Shown here piece after piece: positions 53,180 through 62,422 of a DNA stretch of 64,000 bases (positions are counted from its first letter, which is position 1; every line of letters begins with the position of its first letter). Origin of the DNA: Phenylobacterium conjunctum (GTDB lineage: Bacteria > Pseudomonadota > Alphaproteobacteria > Caulobacterales > Caulobacteraceae); contig NZ_JBHTLQ010000017.1 of NCBI RefSeq assembly GCF_042679085.1, positions 1 through 64,000 of the forward strand. Reading direction: 5' to 3'. The position numbers were made by a program, and so were the translations under genes. The notes beneath the pieces were generated by a model. That model saw nothing but the letters and a program-made list of their open reading frames with translations, did not search any database and was not told the DNA's origin.

Positions 53180-53815
53180 TCAGGCGTCGGGCGCGGGCTC
53201 GGCGTAGCTGCTGCGCACGAGGCGCACGAAGGCCGCCCGGATCCGGTCCCAGTCCTGGCCGGACTGCAGGGCCACCCCGGAAAAGCCGCCCATAGCGCTG
53301 GAGGCCAGGACCAGCTGCTGGGCCGCGGCGATGAGCACCGCGTTGAGGGCCGGAGCGTCCACCCCCGCCGGCGCGACGAGGTCGCCGCGGGCGCGAGCCA
53401 TCCACTGCAGCATCGCCGCACCCCGGGCGCGACTGAGCCTGGCGACCAGGGGCGAGGCGTCGGAGATCTCCCAGGCGGCGATCCTCTGGACCAGCACGTC
53501 ATCGCGGAAGCTGTCGAGGAACCGCAGCAGCAGGTGCTCGGCGAAGGCGGCGTAGGTGGGAGCCGCCACGGCAGGCCCCGCATCCAGGCTGGCCTCCAGC
53601 CGCAGGGCGAGTTCGGCGCCCATGGCGTCGACCAGGCCCTCCAGCCCACCGAAGTAGCGATAGATCAACTGCTTGTCGCAGCCCGCCTGGCGGGCCACGG
53701 CGTTGACGCCGAACCCCTGGAAGCCGGTCTGGGCCAGGACGTCGCGGGCCGCGGCCAGGATGGTGGCCTCAGTGCGCGCCCGATCGCGCAGTCTGGGATT
53801 GGCGTCGTCGCTCAC
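53180..53815 (-). CDS. TetR/AcrR family transcriptional regulator
   Basis: The 211-residue protein has an N-terminal TetR HTH with RTEATILAAARDVLAQTGFQGFGVNAVARQAGCDKQLIYRYFGGLEGLVDAM. It starts with GTG at 53815 after AGGAAGGG. It is divergent from a membrane-protein gene, and two identical palindromic sites lie in the gap, so it probably represses itself and that gene. Confidence 0.88.
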   Translation of the reverse strand: MSDDANPRLRDRARTEATILAAARDVLAQTGFQGFGVNAVARQAGCDKQLIYRYFGGLEGLVDAMGAELALRLEASLDAGPAVAAPTYAAFAEHLLLRFLDSFRDDVLVQRIAAWEISDASPLVARLSRARGAAMLQWMARARGDLVAPAGVDAPALNAVLIAAAQQLVLASSAMGGFSGVALQSGQDWDRIRAAFVRLVRSSYAEPAPDA

Positions 53816-53858
53816 CGTCCCTTCCTCGCACGCCGCCCGCGCGCCTGTCCACACGATG

Positions 53859-53872
53859 TCACCGCTTGGTGA
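53859..53872. promoter_or_regulatory. Palindromic TetR operator, copy 1
   Basis: TCACCGCTTGGTGA is an imperfect-centre palindrome with 5-bp perfect arms (TCACC/GGTGA). It lies about 45 bp upstream of the tetR GTG and is repeated identically 57 bp further right. Confidence 0.75.
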
Positions 53873-53915
53873 GAAAAAGGCTTGCGGAGGCGACGACGCT
53901 GCTCTAGTCCTAATG

Positions 53916-53929
53916 TCACCGCTTGGTGA
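53916..53929. promoter_or_regulatory. Palindromic TetR operator, copy 2
   Basis: This is the second identical copy of the 14-bp palindrome. It lies 16 bp before the ATG of the membrane-protein gene, overlapping its likely promoter or leader, a position suited to repression. Confidence 0.75.
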
Positions 53930-53945
53930 TATCCAAGGAGCCAAC

Positions 53946-54674
53946 ATGACCGACGCCCGCTACGGGGCCCTGGACCCCACCCGTATCGCCCCTCGATCCC
54001 GCGCCCTGGGCGCAGCGACCATCGTCCTGGCGATCGGGTTCAACCTGCCCTACGCCGGGCTCGCCGCCAGCTTCGACTATCCCCAGGTCTTGCGCCGCCC
54101 CGCGCACGACGCCCTGGCGATGTTTCTGGCCGCCGGCCCGCAGCTGATCCTGCTCTGGTATGGCTTCTTCGCCTGCGCCCTGGCCTTGACCCTGCTGGCG
54201 CCTGGCCTCGCCGTCACTCCAGCCCGGCTGGCGGCCCGGCCGGCCCTGGCGCTGGGGGCGGCCTTGACGGGCGCCCTGGCGGGCCTCGCCCAGGCCATCG
54301 GGTTGTCGCGCTGGGTGTTCGCCGTGCCAGACCTCGCCCGCGATGGCTCCCCCGCCGCAGCCCGCGACTTCCAGCTGTTGAACGCCTGGGGCGGGGTCGC
54401 CATCGGGGAGCATGTCGGCCAGCTCCTGACCGCCGCCTTCGTGCTGCAGGTGGCGCTGATGCAGCGCACCGAAGCGGGCTCACGGCTGACCGCCGTCACC
54501 GGTCTCTGCACCGCTGGCCTTCTGGCGCTCGGCGCCGGTGAAGGCGTGGCCCTGGCCCTGGGCCGGGACGACGCGACGCTCGCCCTGGTCACGGTCGCCG
54601 GCTTCATGGCTCTGACCCTGTGGCTGATCGCGACCGGCGTGGGTCTGCTGCGCGCGGGGCCTGCGCGGACTTAA
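53946..54674 (+). CDS. Multi-pass membrane protein (DUF4386-like)
   Basis: The 242-residue protein has about six or seven hydrophobic segments and resembles DUF4386-type membrane proteins, but I am not certain of the family. The start at 53946 follows AAGGAG. Expression is probably controlled by the divergent TetR regulator through the two palindromes. The transported or bound molecule is unknown. Confidence 0.65.
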   Translation: MTDARYGALDPTRIAPRSRALGAATIVLAIGFNLPYAGLAASFDYPQVLRRPAHDALAMFLAAGPQLILLWYGFFACALALTLLAPGLAVTPARLAARPALALGAALTGALAGLAQAIGLSRWVFAVPDLARDGSPAAARDFQLLNAWGGVAIGEHVGQLLTAAFVLQVALMQRTEAGSRLTAVTGLCTAGLLALGAGEGVALALGRDDATLALVTVAGFMALTLWLIATGVGLLRAGPART

Positions 54675-54741
54675 GCGCCTTGGAACGGTCAAGCTCTGGG
54701 GGCGTTGTGGCGGGAACCTGACACTGACGGAGCCTCCCCCT

Positions 54742-55413
54742 ATGTCGCGCAACATCCTGATCAGCCTGGGCCTTGTCGGCGCCCTGTCGCTGGGCGCCTG
54801 CACCACGGTCGATCCCTATACCGGCCAGACGGTGGCCTCGAACACCCGCACGGGCGCCCTGGCCGGCGCGGCGGGCGGCGCGCTGCTGGGCTACTTGACC
54901 AACACCAACAAGGGCGAGGAAGGCCGCACCAACGCCCTGATCGGGGCCGGCGTCGGCGCCCTGGCCGGCGCGGCCGTCGGCAACTACATGGACCGCCAAC
55001 AGGCCGACCTGCGCCGGTCGCTGGCCGGCACCGGCGTGACGGTGGAGCGCCAGGGCGACAACATCGTCCTCAACATGCCCTCGGACATCACCTTCGCGGT
55101 CGACCAGTCCGACATCCAGAGCCGGTTCTTCGGCCCGCTGGACGGAGTCGCCTCGGTGCTGAACCAGTACCCGCAGACCACCATCGACATCATCGGCCAC
55201 GCCGATGCCACCGGCCCGGACGACTATAACCAGGCCCTGTCGGAGCGCCGGGCCGCCTCGGTCGCGGACTATCTGGTGCGGCGCGGGGTGATGTCGGGGC
55301 GGCTGTATGTGGCCGGTCGCGGCGAGAGCGACCCCATCGCCTCCAACGCCACCGACGCCGGCCGGGCCCAGAACCGGCGGGTCGAGGTGGTGGTGCGGCC
55401 GTTCCGGGGCTGA
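54742..55413 (+). CDS. OmpA-family lipoprotein with glycine zipper
   Basis: The 223-residue protein has a lipoprotein signal with the modified Cys at position 20 (LGAC). A glycine-zipper segment with GALAGAAGGALLGYL and GAGVGALAGAAVGNYM follows (about 36-82). The C-terminal domain is OmpA-like and binds peptidoglycan: IIGHADATGPDDYNQALSERRAASVADYL and GRAQNRRVEV. It probably anchors the outer membrane to the cell wall, like YiaD/Pal-type lipoproteins. Confidence 0.9.
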   Translation: MSRNILISLGLVGALSLGACTTVDPYTGQTVASNTRTGALAGAAGGALLGYLTNTNKGEEGRTNALIGAGVGALAGAAVGNYMDRQQADLRRSLAGTGVTVERQGDNIVLNMPSDITFAVDQSDIQSRFFGPLDGVASVLNQYPQTTIDIIGHADATGPDDYNQALSERRAASVADYLVRRGVMSGRLYVAGRGESDPIASNATDAGRAQNRRVEVVVRPFRG

Positions 55414-55529
55414 CCGCCCAGCGGGCTCCGGCGAATTCTTCAACCCCCAGCGGTTGCAGGCTCTTCATCTAGGCGAAACGAGACCCGATATAGTTGGGTC
55501 TCGACCTTCCCTCCCCGCATGGGATTCGC

Positions 55530-57305
55530 ATGAAGCAGTTCCTCGTCACCATGGCCGGCGTCTTCGCGGGTCTCGTGCTGTTCCTGGTGGGGGTGCCCTT
55601 CCTGCTGATCGTGATGGCGGCGGGCGCGGCCAAGCCGGAGCCCACCCCCGCCCATGCGGTCCTGAACCTGGACCTGCGTGATCCGCTGACGGACCAGGAC
55701 CCGAACAACCCGTTCGCGGCCCTGGGCCGGCGGTCCATGTCGGTGATGAGCGTCGTCCAGACCCTGCGCAAGGCGGAGGAGGACGGCCGGGTGGCCGGGG
55801 TGCTGATCCGCCTGCCGGAGGGTGGGTTGGAGCCCGCCTCGGCCGACGAATTGCGCTTGGCGATCAAGCACTTCCGCGCGTCCGGCAAGCCGGTGATCGC
55901 CCACAGCCAGGGGCTCTATCCCTCGGGCATGATCACCTCGACCTACATGCTGGGCGCGTCCGCCGACGAACTGTGGATGCAGCCGGGCGCCTCGTTCCAA
56001 GTGACGGGCCTCGCCAACGAGGACGTTTTCTTCAAGCGCTTCTTTGAGAAGTACGGGATCGTGCCGCAGTACGAGCAGCGCTACGAGTACAAGAACGCGG
56101 TCAATCCCTACCTGCACGACGACTACACCGCGGCCCACAAGGAGAGCGAGGTCTCCTGGCTGGGCTCGATCTATCGCACCGCCGTGGCCACCGCCGCCGT
56201 CGACCGCAAGCGCACCGCCCCGGGCCTGGCCCAGGCCCTGGAGGCCGGCCCCTATCTGGCCGAGGAAGCCCTGAAGATCGGCCTGATCGACAAGGTCGGC
56301 CAGGTGAAGGAGGCCCAGACCGCGATCCTGAAGTCGGCGGGCTCCCGCGCCAAGCTGGTGGAGTTTGAGGACTATATGCGGTCCAACCGCGAGGTCGGCG
56401 CCGGCTCCGGGCCGGTGGTCGCCGTGGTCGAGGCCGAAGGTCCCATCGTCACCGGCCGGGACGGCACGGCCAATCCCTTCGCCGGCGGCTCGACCGTCTA
56501 TTCCGACGACGTCTCCGAGGCGATCTACGCCGCCGCCGAGTCCAAGGACGTCAAGGCCATCGTCTTCCGGGTGAACTCGCCCGGCGGCTCTGACACGGCC
56601 TCCGAACAGATCCTGGCCGCCGTGCGCGCGGCCAAGGCGGCGGGCAAGCCGGTGGTGGTGTCCATGGGGACCTATGCGGCCTCCGGCGGCTACTGGATCT
56701 CGTCCCAGGCCTCGGCCATCGTCGCCGAGCCCACCACCCTCACCGGCTCTATCGGCGTCTATGGCGGCAAGTTCGACCTTGGCCCCGCCCTCGCCCGCTT
56801 CGGCGTCGACGTGCGCCAGACCACGGTCGGCGGCGACTATGCCGGCGCCTTTGGCATGGGCCGGGAGTTCTCGGCCGCGGACCGCGCCGCCTTCTCCCGC
56901 TGGATGGACCAGATCTACGCCAACTTCATCACCCGCGTCGCCGAAGGCCGACGCCTGCCGGAGGCTCGGGTGCGCGAGATCGCCAAGGGCCGGGTCTGGA
57001 CCGGCGCCCAGGCGCGCCAGCTGGGCCTCGTCGACGAGATCGGCGGCTTCTACCAGGCCGTGGACAAGGCCAAGGCCCTGGCCAACATCCAGGGCGACGT
57101 CCGGCTGCGCCGCATGACCCCGCAAAGCTCACCCTTCGAGGCCTTTGAGAAGGCCCTGGGCGTCTCGGCCACATCGGCCCGGACCCTGGCGGCGGCGGCC
57201 TGGGTGCTCGGCGATCCGCGGGCCCAAGGCCTGCTGGACGAGATGGCGGCGACCCGGATGAGCGGTGCGGGGGCCACCGTGCTCGCGCCCCGAACGGTCC
57301 ACTAG
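55530..57305 (+). CDS. sppA: Signal peptide peptidase SppA (protease IV, long form)
   Basis: SppA degrades cleaved signal peptides at the cytoplasmic membrane. The 591-residue protein has an N-terminal membrane anchor (8-32) and two tandem S49 domains. The general base Lys188 lies in EYKNAVNPY in the first domain, and the nucleophile Ser385 in YAASGGYW in the second, matching the long (67K) enterobacterial type. The start at 55530 places the anchor at the N terminus. Confidence 0.93.
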   Translation: MKQFLVTMAGVFAGLVLFLVGVPFLLIVMAAGAAKPEPTPAHAVLNLDLRDPLTDQDPNNPFAALGRRSMSVMSVVQTLRKAEEDGRVAGVLIRLPEGGLEPASADELRLAIKHFRASGKPVIAHSQGLYPSGMITSTYMLGASADELWMQPGASFQVTGLANEDVFFKRFFEKYGIVPQYEQRYEYKNAVNPYLHDDYTAAHKESEVSWLGSIYRTAVATAAVDRKRTAPGLAQALEAGPYLAEEALKIGLIDKVGQVKEAQTAILKSAGSRAKLVEFEDYMRSNREVGAGSGPVVAVVEAEGPIVTGRDGTANPFAGGSTVYSDDVSEAIYAAAESKDVKAIVFRVNSPGGSDTASEQILAAVRAAKAAGKPVVVSMGTYAASGGYWISSQASAIVAEPTTLTGSIGVYGGKFDLGPALARFGVDVRQTTVGGDYAGAFGMGREFSAADRAAFSRWMDQIYANFITRVAEGRRLPEARVREIAKGRVWTGAQARQLGLVDEIGGFYQAVDKAKALANIQGDVRLRRMTPQSSPFEAFEKALGVSATSARTLAAAAWVLGDPRAQGLLDEMAATRMSGAGATVLAPRTVH

Positions 57306-57311
57306 TCGGGG

Positions 57312-58313
57312 TCAGCGGGGGCTACGACGCCCCTCCGGCGCCTGGAAGGTCACCTCGCGGCGACCGAAGTCCAGGATGACCTTGTCGAACTGACGCAGCA
57401 CGTCGACGCCGATGAGGATCGCCGGGCGGTCCTCGAGCTGCCAGAGCTTGAAGATGTGCAGGTCGGCGAACACCGCCACCAGCCGCTGGATTTTGAGGCT
57501 GCCCAGGCGCAGGGCCGGCAGGATGGCGAACTCCCCCATCGCCGTCTGGCCCGTGGCGCTGATCAGAGGCGTCTGGACGAAGCGCTCGGCCAACTCCGGG
57601 CGCATCTGCAGCACCGCCTTCTTGAGCGCCAGATTGCCGACGCTGATCTGAGCGCCGGAGTCCAGGAAGGCCGACACCGGCGCGCCCGCCACATCGGCGC
57701 CGACGATCACCAACTGGCCGAAGCGATAGCGGGCCGGCACGCTGACGATCTGCGGGCCACGATCCCCCAGGCGGGTGTCGTCGCCACGGCCCATGGCCGC
57801 GCCCTTGTTCGAGGTGGCGATCTCGAAGCGGTTGTTGCGGAAGTCCAGGCTGACCCGGCGATTGCGCAGGGCGTCCACGCCCAGCAGGCCATCCGCCCCC
57901 AACTTCGAGGCCGGCAGGGCCGGCGCCTCAACCCCATAGGCGAAGGAGCCGCCGACCTGGAGCCGGGCCAGGCGGAACATCGGGGCGGGCTCCACGCCGG
58001 CGATGCCGTGCACAGGCAGGCTGCCCTGTGGCGTCAGACCCAGGTTCGCGGCCAGCTCCTGGCTGACGACGGTGCGGTTAGCGCCCGTGTCGACGACAAA
58101 CTGGAACGGCCCGCGCCCCTGCACCGTCACCGGCACGGTCATGCGCCGCGCCGCGTCGAAGGCGGTCTCCAGCAGGGTGGGCGCTTCAGCGGGCGGGGCC
58201 TGCGCAGGCGTGGTCAGGTTCACCGTGACCAGGCGGCGCTCCGCCACAGGCGCGCAGGCGGCCAGGCCCAACCCGGCAAGTCCCTGCGCCAACAGGTCTC
58301 TACGCCCCAACAT
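57312..58313 (-). CDS. Retropepsin-like aspartic protease, probable lipoprotein
   Basis: The 333-residue protein has an N-terminal signal with RR and a lipobox-like LAAC (Cys20), suggesting lipid anchoring. Two retroviral-type aspartic protease halves follow: VVDTGANRTVV with Asp75, and AFLDSGAQISVG near residue 217. This pair makes a pepsin-like active site within a single chain. The substrate is unknown. It converges on sppA, six bases from the sppA stop. Confidence 0.85.
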   Translation of the reverse strand: MLGRRDLLAQGLAGLGLAACAPVAERRLVTVNLTTPAQAPPAEAPTLLETAFDAARRMTVPVTVQGRGPFQFVVDTGANRTVVSQELAANLGLTPQGSLPVHGIAGVEPAPMFRLARLQVGGSFAYGVEAPALPASKLGADGLLGVDALRNRRVSLDFRNNRFEIATSNKGAAMGRGDDTRLGDRGPQIVSVPARYRFGQLVIVGADVAGAPVSAFLDSGAQISVGNLALKKAVLQMRPELAERFVQTPLISATGQTAMGEFAILPALRLGSLKIQRLVAVFADLHIFKLWQLEDRPAILIGVDVLRQFDKVILDFGRREVTFQAPEGRRSPR

Positions 58314-58403
58314 GCCTCGCTCCCCGCTTTCGGGTCAGCCTAGGCCGCGCGCGGCGCAACGCAAACGGCCTTCGCGTCTCCGGCGGTCTGGACGCTAGGC
58401 CCC

Positions 58404-58438
58404 AAAAGAAAAGGGGCGGCGGATTGCTCCGCCGCCCC
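58404..58438 (-). terminator. Rho-independent terminator of the TonB receptor gene
   Basis: An 11-bp perfect GC stem (58413-58423 with 58428-58438) with a TTGC loop is followed, in the minus-strand sense, by a T-rich run (58404-58412). It lies about 25 bp past the receptor stop. Confidence 0.9.
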
Positions 58439-58463
58439 CGATCTCAAGTCTCGTTTCCGAGGC

Positions 58464-61430
58464 TTAGAAGTCGGCGGTCACGCCCACGAAGAAGTAGCGA
58501 CCCAGCGAGTCGTACATCTGCGGGAAGGTGTTGCCGTTGCAGGAGCCCGACGGGCAGTTCGACTGACCGGTCAGCGGCGGATCCTTATCCAGCACGTTGT
58601 TCACGCCCAGACGGAAGGAGTAGTTGTCCATCACGTTGAACGTGGCCAGCAGGTCCAGATAGGACCGGGCGTCCAGCTTGGTTTCGGTCTTCGGCGCGGT
58701 GGCCGGGCTCTCGTGGTCCACCTTGGAGAAGTAGCGCCATTGAGCCGACAGCTTCAGGTCCGCCGGGAACGGGGTGGCCCATTCCACGCGGAACTTGTGA
58801 CGCCATTCCGGGTTCGGGGTGGTCGAGCCGCCCAGGCCCAGGCAGATCGAACCGAACACGCCGGCGCAATCGACCTTCGGGCCGCCCGGCAGGGACTGGG
58901 TCTCGAGCTTGTCGAGCCAGGTGCCGGTGAACTGGGTGGTGACCGAGCCCATGCCTTCCAGGCCGAGGTCGTCGAGGTTGAAGCGATAGTTCGCCGCAAC
59001 GTCGATACCGCGGGTGCGGAGCGAGCCGGTGTTCAGGGTGGTGTCGACGACGTAGCCGTTTTGCGACAGCCAGATCGAACCGTTCGAGTCGCGCTTCACG
59101 AGACCGCAGAAGTAAGCGTCGAGGTTGTTGACGCAGTTCTTGATGATCGTGTCGGCGCCGATGCCCGAGATGTAGTCCTCAACCTTGATGTCGAACCAGT
59201 CGAGCGAGAAGTTCGAGCCCGGCAGGAAGGACGGCTGAGCCACGAAGCCCACGGTCACGGTGTCCGAGGTTTCCGGGTTCAGGTTCGGGTTACCGCCGGT
59301 CAGGCCGTAGTACTGGGCCGCCGGGTTCTTTTCGATGGCCAGAACTTGAGCGGTCGTCAGGTTGAAGGCCTTGGCGCACTGGGCGACCAGGGCGTTGCCA
59401 GCGGTCAGGCCGGCGCACGGGTCGGTCGTGCCGTCCAGGACGACGTTTTGCGGACCGTACAGTTCAACCACGTTCGGGGCGCGGACCGAGCGCTGATAGG
59501 CGGCGCGCAGACGCAGGCCGTCGATCGGTTCCCAGTCACCACCAGCCTTATAGGTGTTGGTCTGCTTGCCGTAGGAGTAGTCCGAGTAGCGGTAGGCGAA
59601 CTCGGCGGTCAGCGACTTGATCAGCGGCTTGTCTTGAGCCAGCGGAACGCGGGCTTCGCCGAAGATTTCGTACACGTCGAAGCCGGCGTCGATCGGCGGA
59701 GAAGCGCCACCGGCGCCGCTCAGCAGACCAGCCTGGGACAGGTAGTCCGACTTGAAGTCGATGTGTTCACGGCGATATTCCGCGCCGAACGACACGCCCA
59801 CGCCATCATCCGCGAACGGCGACTTGATGCCGTACGGGGTCAGGTCACCACCGACGTTGGCCGAAACCACGCGCTCGGAAGCGTTACCGAACACGTAGGA
59901 CGGCACTTGCAGGTAGTTCAGGGCAGCCTGGGTGACTTGGCCTTCCTGGAAGATGTTGTAGGGGACGCAGGCCTTGTCGGTGCCGGTGATCGCCGAGACG
60001 CAGACGATCTTGCCGGTGGCGTCACGACGCGCTTGCAGGGCGTTCGCGATCCGCGGCGACATGAAATAGTTCTGAGCCGACGAGTCATACTTCGTGGCGC
60101 TGTATTCCATGTAGGCGTCGTAGGTCCAGTTGTCGGCCAGGTTGCCCTGCATGCCGACCACGTAGCGGTACGACTGGTGACGGAATTCCGACTGACGGCC
60201 GCCGCCTTCAACGTTCCGCTTGGCGACCAGGACGCGTTGGACCGCGGTGGTGCCGGCGTTGGCGCCGCAGAGCTGGGTCTGCTGGGTCGCCGTCATGAAG
60301 GGGTTGTCGCAGTTGATGTCGAAGCCCGACTCGGTCGGGGTCGCGCCACCGCCGGCGAAGATGCCGCCAGGAGCGATCTGGGCGACCGAGCGGTCGTCCA
60401 TGAACATGACTTGCGAGTAGACTTCAGCCCAGTCGGCCACTTGGTAGTGGGCGAAGGCGCCGAGCATGTAGCGCTCGTCCGGACGCTGGAAGTAGTTGGT
60501 CGGACCGAAGTTATAGACGTCGGTGGCCGCCACGCGCGGACGGAAGGTGTTGCCCGAAACCGTGAAGGAGCCGAAGCGGGCCGGAGAGGCCGTGCCGGAG
60601 CCGCCGCACGAGAAGGCGTTGCCCGAGTTCAGGGTGCAGACCGAGTAGTCGCGGTCGCCCTGCATGACCTTGTTGATCGAGCGGAACGAAGCGTAAGCGG
60701 TGATGTTGCCCTTACCGTCCGGCGAGTTCACGCCCATGGTCAGGGTGACTTCGGCGCCGTCGCCGTCGCGGACGTTGTCCTTCGGCAGAGCGAACTGCGA
60801 CGGGTCGTTGGCGGTCTTCGCCTTGGCCTTGATCATGGCCTGCAGCGAGTCGTCGTGGTTGTTGTGCTGGTAGGTGGACCACTGGGCGTTGATCGAAACG
60901 CCTTCGAAGTCCTTCTTCATGATGAAGTTCACCACGCCGGCGACGGCGTCAGCGCCGTACACGGCCGAGGCGCCGCCGGTCAGCACGTCAACGCGCTCGA
61001 CCATCGAAGACGGGATGAAGTTCAGGTCAACGGCGGGCGAGGTCGCGGAGGACGGGTTGCCCGGGCCGACGCGGCGGCCGTCGATCAGCACCAGGGTGCG
61101 CGAGGCGCCCAGGCCGCGCAGGTTCACCGTGGCGGTGCCGTTCGAGCCGTTGGAGATGCCCGAGCCCTGAGCCGCGAAGGCCTGGGGCAGGGAGTTGATC
61201 ATGTCTTCGACCCGGGTCACGCCCTGGGCCTTGATGTCGGCCGCGCCGATGGCGGTCACCGGGCTGACGCTGGTCAGGTTCGGCGTCGGAATACGCGAAC
61301 CGGTGACCACGATTTCCTGGACTTCGGTTTCGTCAGCAGCGAAGGCCGGGGTCACGGCCAGCGCCGCGAAAGCCGCGCCGCAGATCATCGAGGAGGCCAG
61401 CAGGCGCTCTCGCATGGAATTGGTTTTCAA
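58464..61430 (-). CDS. Large TonB-dependent outer membrane receptor
   Basis: This 988-residue receptor has a signal peptide ending near AFA, a TonB-box-like EIVVTGSRIP, a plug with VERVDVLTGGASAVYGADAVAGVVNFIMKKDF and a long barrel ending in Phe. It resembles the peptide- or polysaccharide-linked TonB receptors abundant in Caulobacterales. A TTG start at 61430 fits the GGAGG nine bases upstream better than the ATG at 61415. It ends in a strong terminator, so it is probably monocistronic. Confidence 0.93.
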   Translation of the reverse strand: MKTNSMRERLLASSMICGAAFAALAVTPAFAADETEVQEIVVTGSRIPTPNLTSVSPVTAIGAADIKAQGVTRVEDMINSLPQAFAAQGSGISNGSNGTATVNLRGLGASRTLVLIDGRRVGPGNPSSATSPAVDLNFIPSSMVERVDVLTGGASAVYGADAVAGVVNFIMKKDFEGVSINAQWSTYQHNNHDDSLQAMIKAKAKTANDPSQFALPKDNVRDGDGAEVTLTMGVNSPDGKGNITAYASFRSINKVMQGDRDYSVCTLNSGNAFSCGGSGTASPARFGSFTVSGNTFRPRVAATDVYNFGPTNYFQRPDERYMLGAFAHYQVADWAEVYSQVMFMDDRSVAQIAPGGIFAGGGATPTESGFDINCDNPFMTATQQTQLCGANAGTTAVQRVLVAKRNVEGGGRQSEFRHQSYRYVVGMQGNLADNWTYDAYMEYSATKYDSSAQNYFMSPRIANALQARRDATGKIVCVSAITGTDKACVPYNIFQEGQVTQAALNYLQVPSYVFGNASERVVSANVGGDLTPYGIKSPFADDGVGVSFGAEYRREHIDFKSDYLSQAGLLSGAGGASPPIDAGFDVYEIFGEARVPLAQDKPLIKSLTAEFAYRYSDYSYGKQTNTYKAGGDWEPIDGLRLRAAYQRSVRAPNVVELYGPQNVVLDGTTDPCAGLTAGNALVAQCAKAFNLTTAQVLAIEKNPAAQYYGLTGGNPNLNPETSDTVTVGFVAQPSFLPGSNFSLDWFDIKVEDYISGIGADTIIKNCVNNLDAYFCGLVKRDSNGSIWLSQNGYVVDTTLNTGSLRTRGIDVAANYRFNLDDLGLEGMGSVTTQFTGTWLDKLETQSLPGGPKVDCAGVFGSICLGLGGSTTPNPEWRHKFRVEWATPFPADLKLSAQWRYFSKVDHESPATAPKTETKLDARSYLDLLATFNVMDNYSFRLGVNNVLDKDPPLTGQSNCPSGSCNGNTFPQMYDSLGRYFFVGVTADF

Positions 61431-61853
61431 GATCTAGATCCTCCAGCGGCCCGTCCGTCTTTGACAACGAAACGAGGCGCTCCCCACAACAAGGTTCGGT
61501 CCCAGGCTCGGGAACCGAGGCTGGTTACGTCGGAGTTACGAGCGTTACGAGGTAGGGGTCAACGACCATTAAGAAGCGGCAATGTTAAGGGCGCCAACCT
61601 GTCGCATTCTGGTCACAGATTTCGGCTCGGGACGCAATCGACGCACGAATTGACCCGCTTTAAGGGGCCTGAGCCGGGCGACGGCCACCGACTCCGACCG
61701 GGCTGACACAAACCCGCCGCAAGCCAGACAATAGGTTGCGCGATGGCGCCAGGGCCGCGCGGAGGGGTTCTGCGGGTGGATTCGCCCCCGGCCCCTATCG
61801 CCTTCGACAGCCGCGCCCTATCAATGACGCACACCCCCAGCATGGGATTCCAG
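61431..61853. other. Divergent intergenic region upstream of TonB receptor
   Basis: No gene is visible. The 423 bp should hold the promoters of the TonB receptor and of the small secreted protein gene. Three close GTTACG motifs (about 61524-61550) are the only repeated pattern noticed. Confidence 0.5.
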
Positions 61854-62417
61854 ATGCAGACCGCACCTCGCCGCCAGCCCCTCGCCGCCCGGCCCTTCGG
61901 CGTCGCCGCCGCCGGGGTCGCCGTGGGCCTCCTCGCCCTCAGCCCCGCCCAGGCCGCCCCGCCCAAGCCCAGCCGCGCCGCGGTGCTGCAGGGCCTGCTG
62001 GATTGCCGGACCAAGACTGACAACGCCGAGCGCCTGGCCTGCTACGACGCCGCCGCCTCGGCGATGGACCAGGCCGAGACCAAGGGCGACATCGTCGTCG
62101 TCGACCGCGCTCAGGCCCGCGAGGTCCGCCGCCAGGCCTTCGGCTTCCAGATGCCGTCCCTGACCATCTTCGACCGTGGTGAGAAGCCCGAACAGATCGA
62201 CGAGGTCATGGGCGTGATCGCCCGGGCCAGCACCAACGCCACCGGCCGCTGGGTCCTGCGTCTGGAGGACGGGGCGGTGTGGCGCCAGATCGACGGCGAT
62301 CCGCCGAACCGCGATCCGAAGCCGGGCATGCCGGTGAAGATCAAGGCCGCTGCCATGGGCAGCTTCCTGCTCAGCGTTGACGGCCAGCGCTCGTTCCGCG
62401 CTCACCGGGACGACTGA
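61854..62417 (+). CDS. Small secreted or periplasmic protein of unknown function
   Basis: The 187-residue product has a probable signal peptide (MQTAPRRQPLAARPFGVAAAGVAVGLLALSPAQAA), followed by LLDCRTKTDNAERLACYDAAASAMD with paired Cys, and a beta-rich C-terminal part. I recognise no specific function. The start at 61854 has GGGA at good spacing. Earlier in-frame ATGs at 61824 and 61842 are possible. It converges on the ABC permease genes. Confidence 0.65.
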   Translation: MQTAPRRQPLAARPFGVAAAGVAVGLLALSPAQAAPPKPSRAAVLQGLLDCRTKTDNAERLACYDAAASAMDQAETKGDIVVVDRAQAREVRRQAFGFQMPSLTIFDRGEKPEQIDEVMGVIARASTNATGRWVLRLEDGAVWRQIDGDPPNRDPKPGMPVKIKAAAMGSFLLSVDGQRSFRAHRDD

Positions 62418-62422
62418 GGTCT

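Noticed and set aside
58713..61706. 997-codon open frame on the plus strand
   Set aside because: It is the antisense shadow of the TonB receptor. The receptor strand has clear domains, a signal peptide and a terminator, while this frame has Val/Gly/Arg/Asp-rich composition and no domain.
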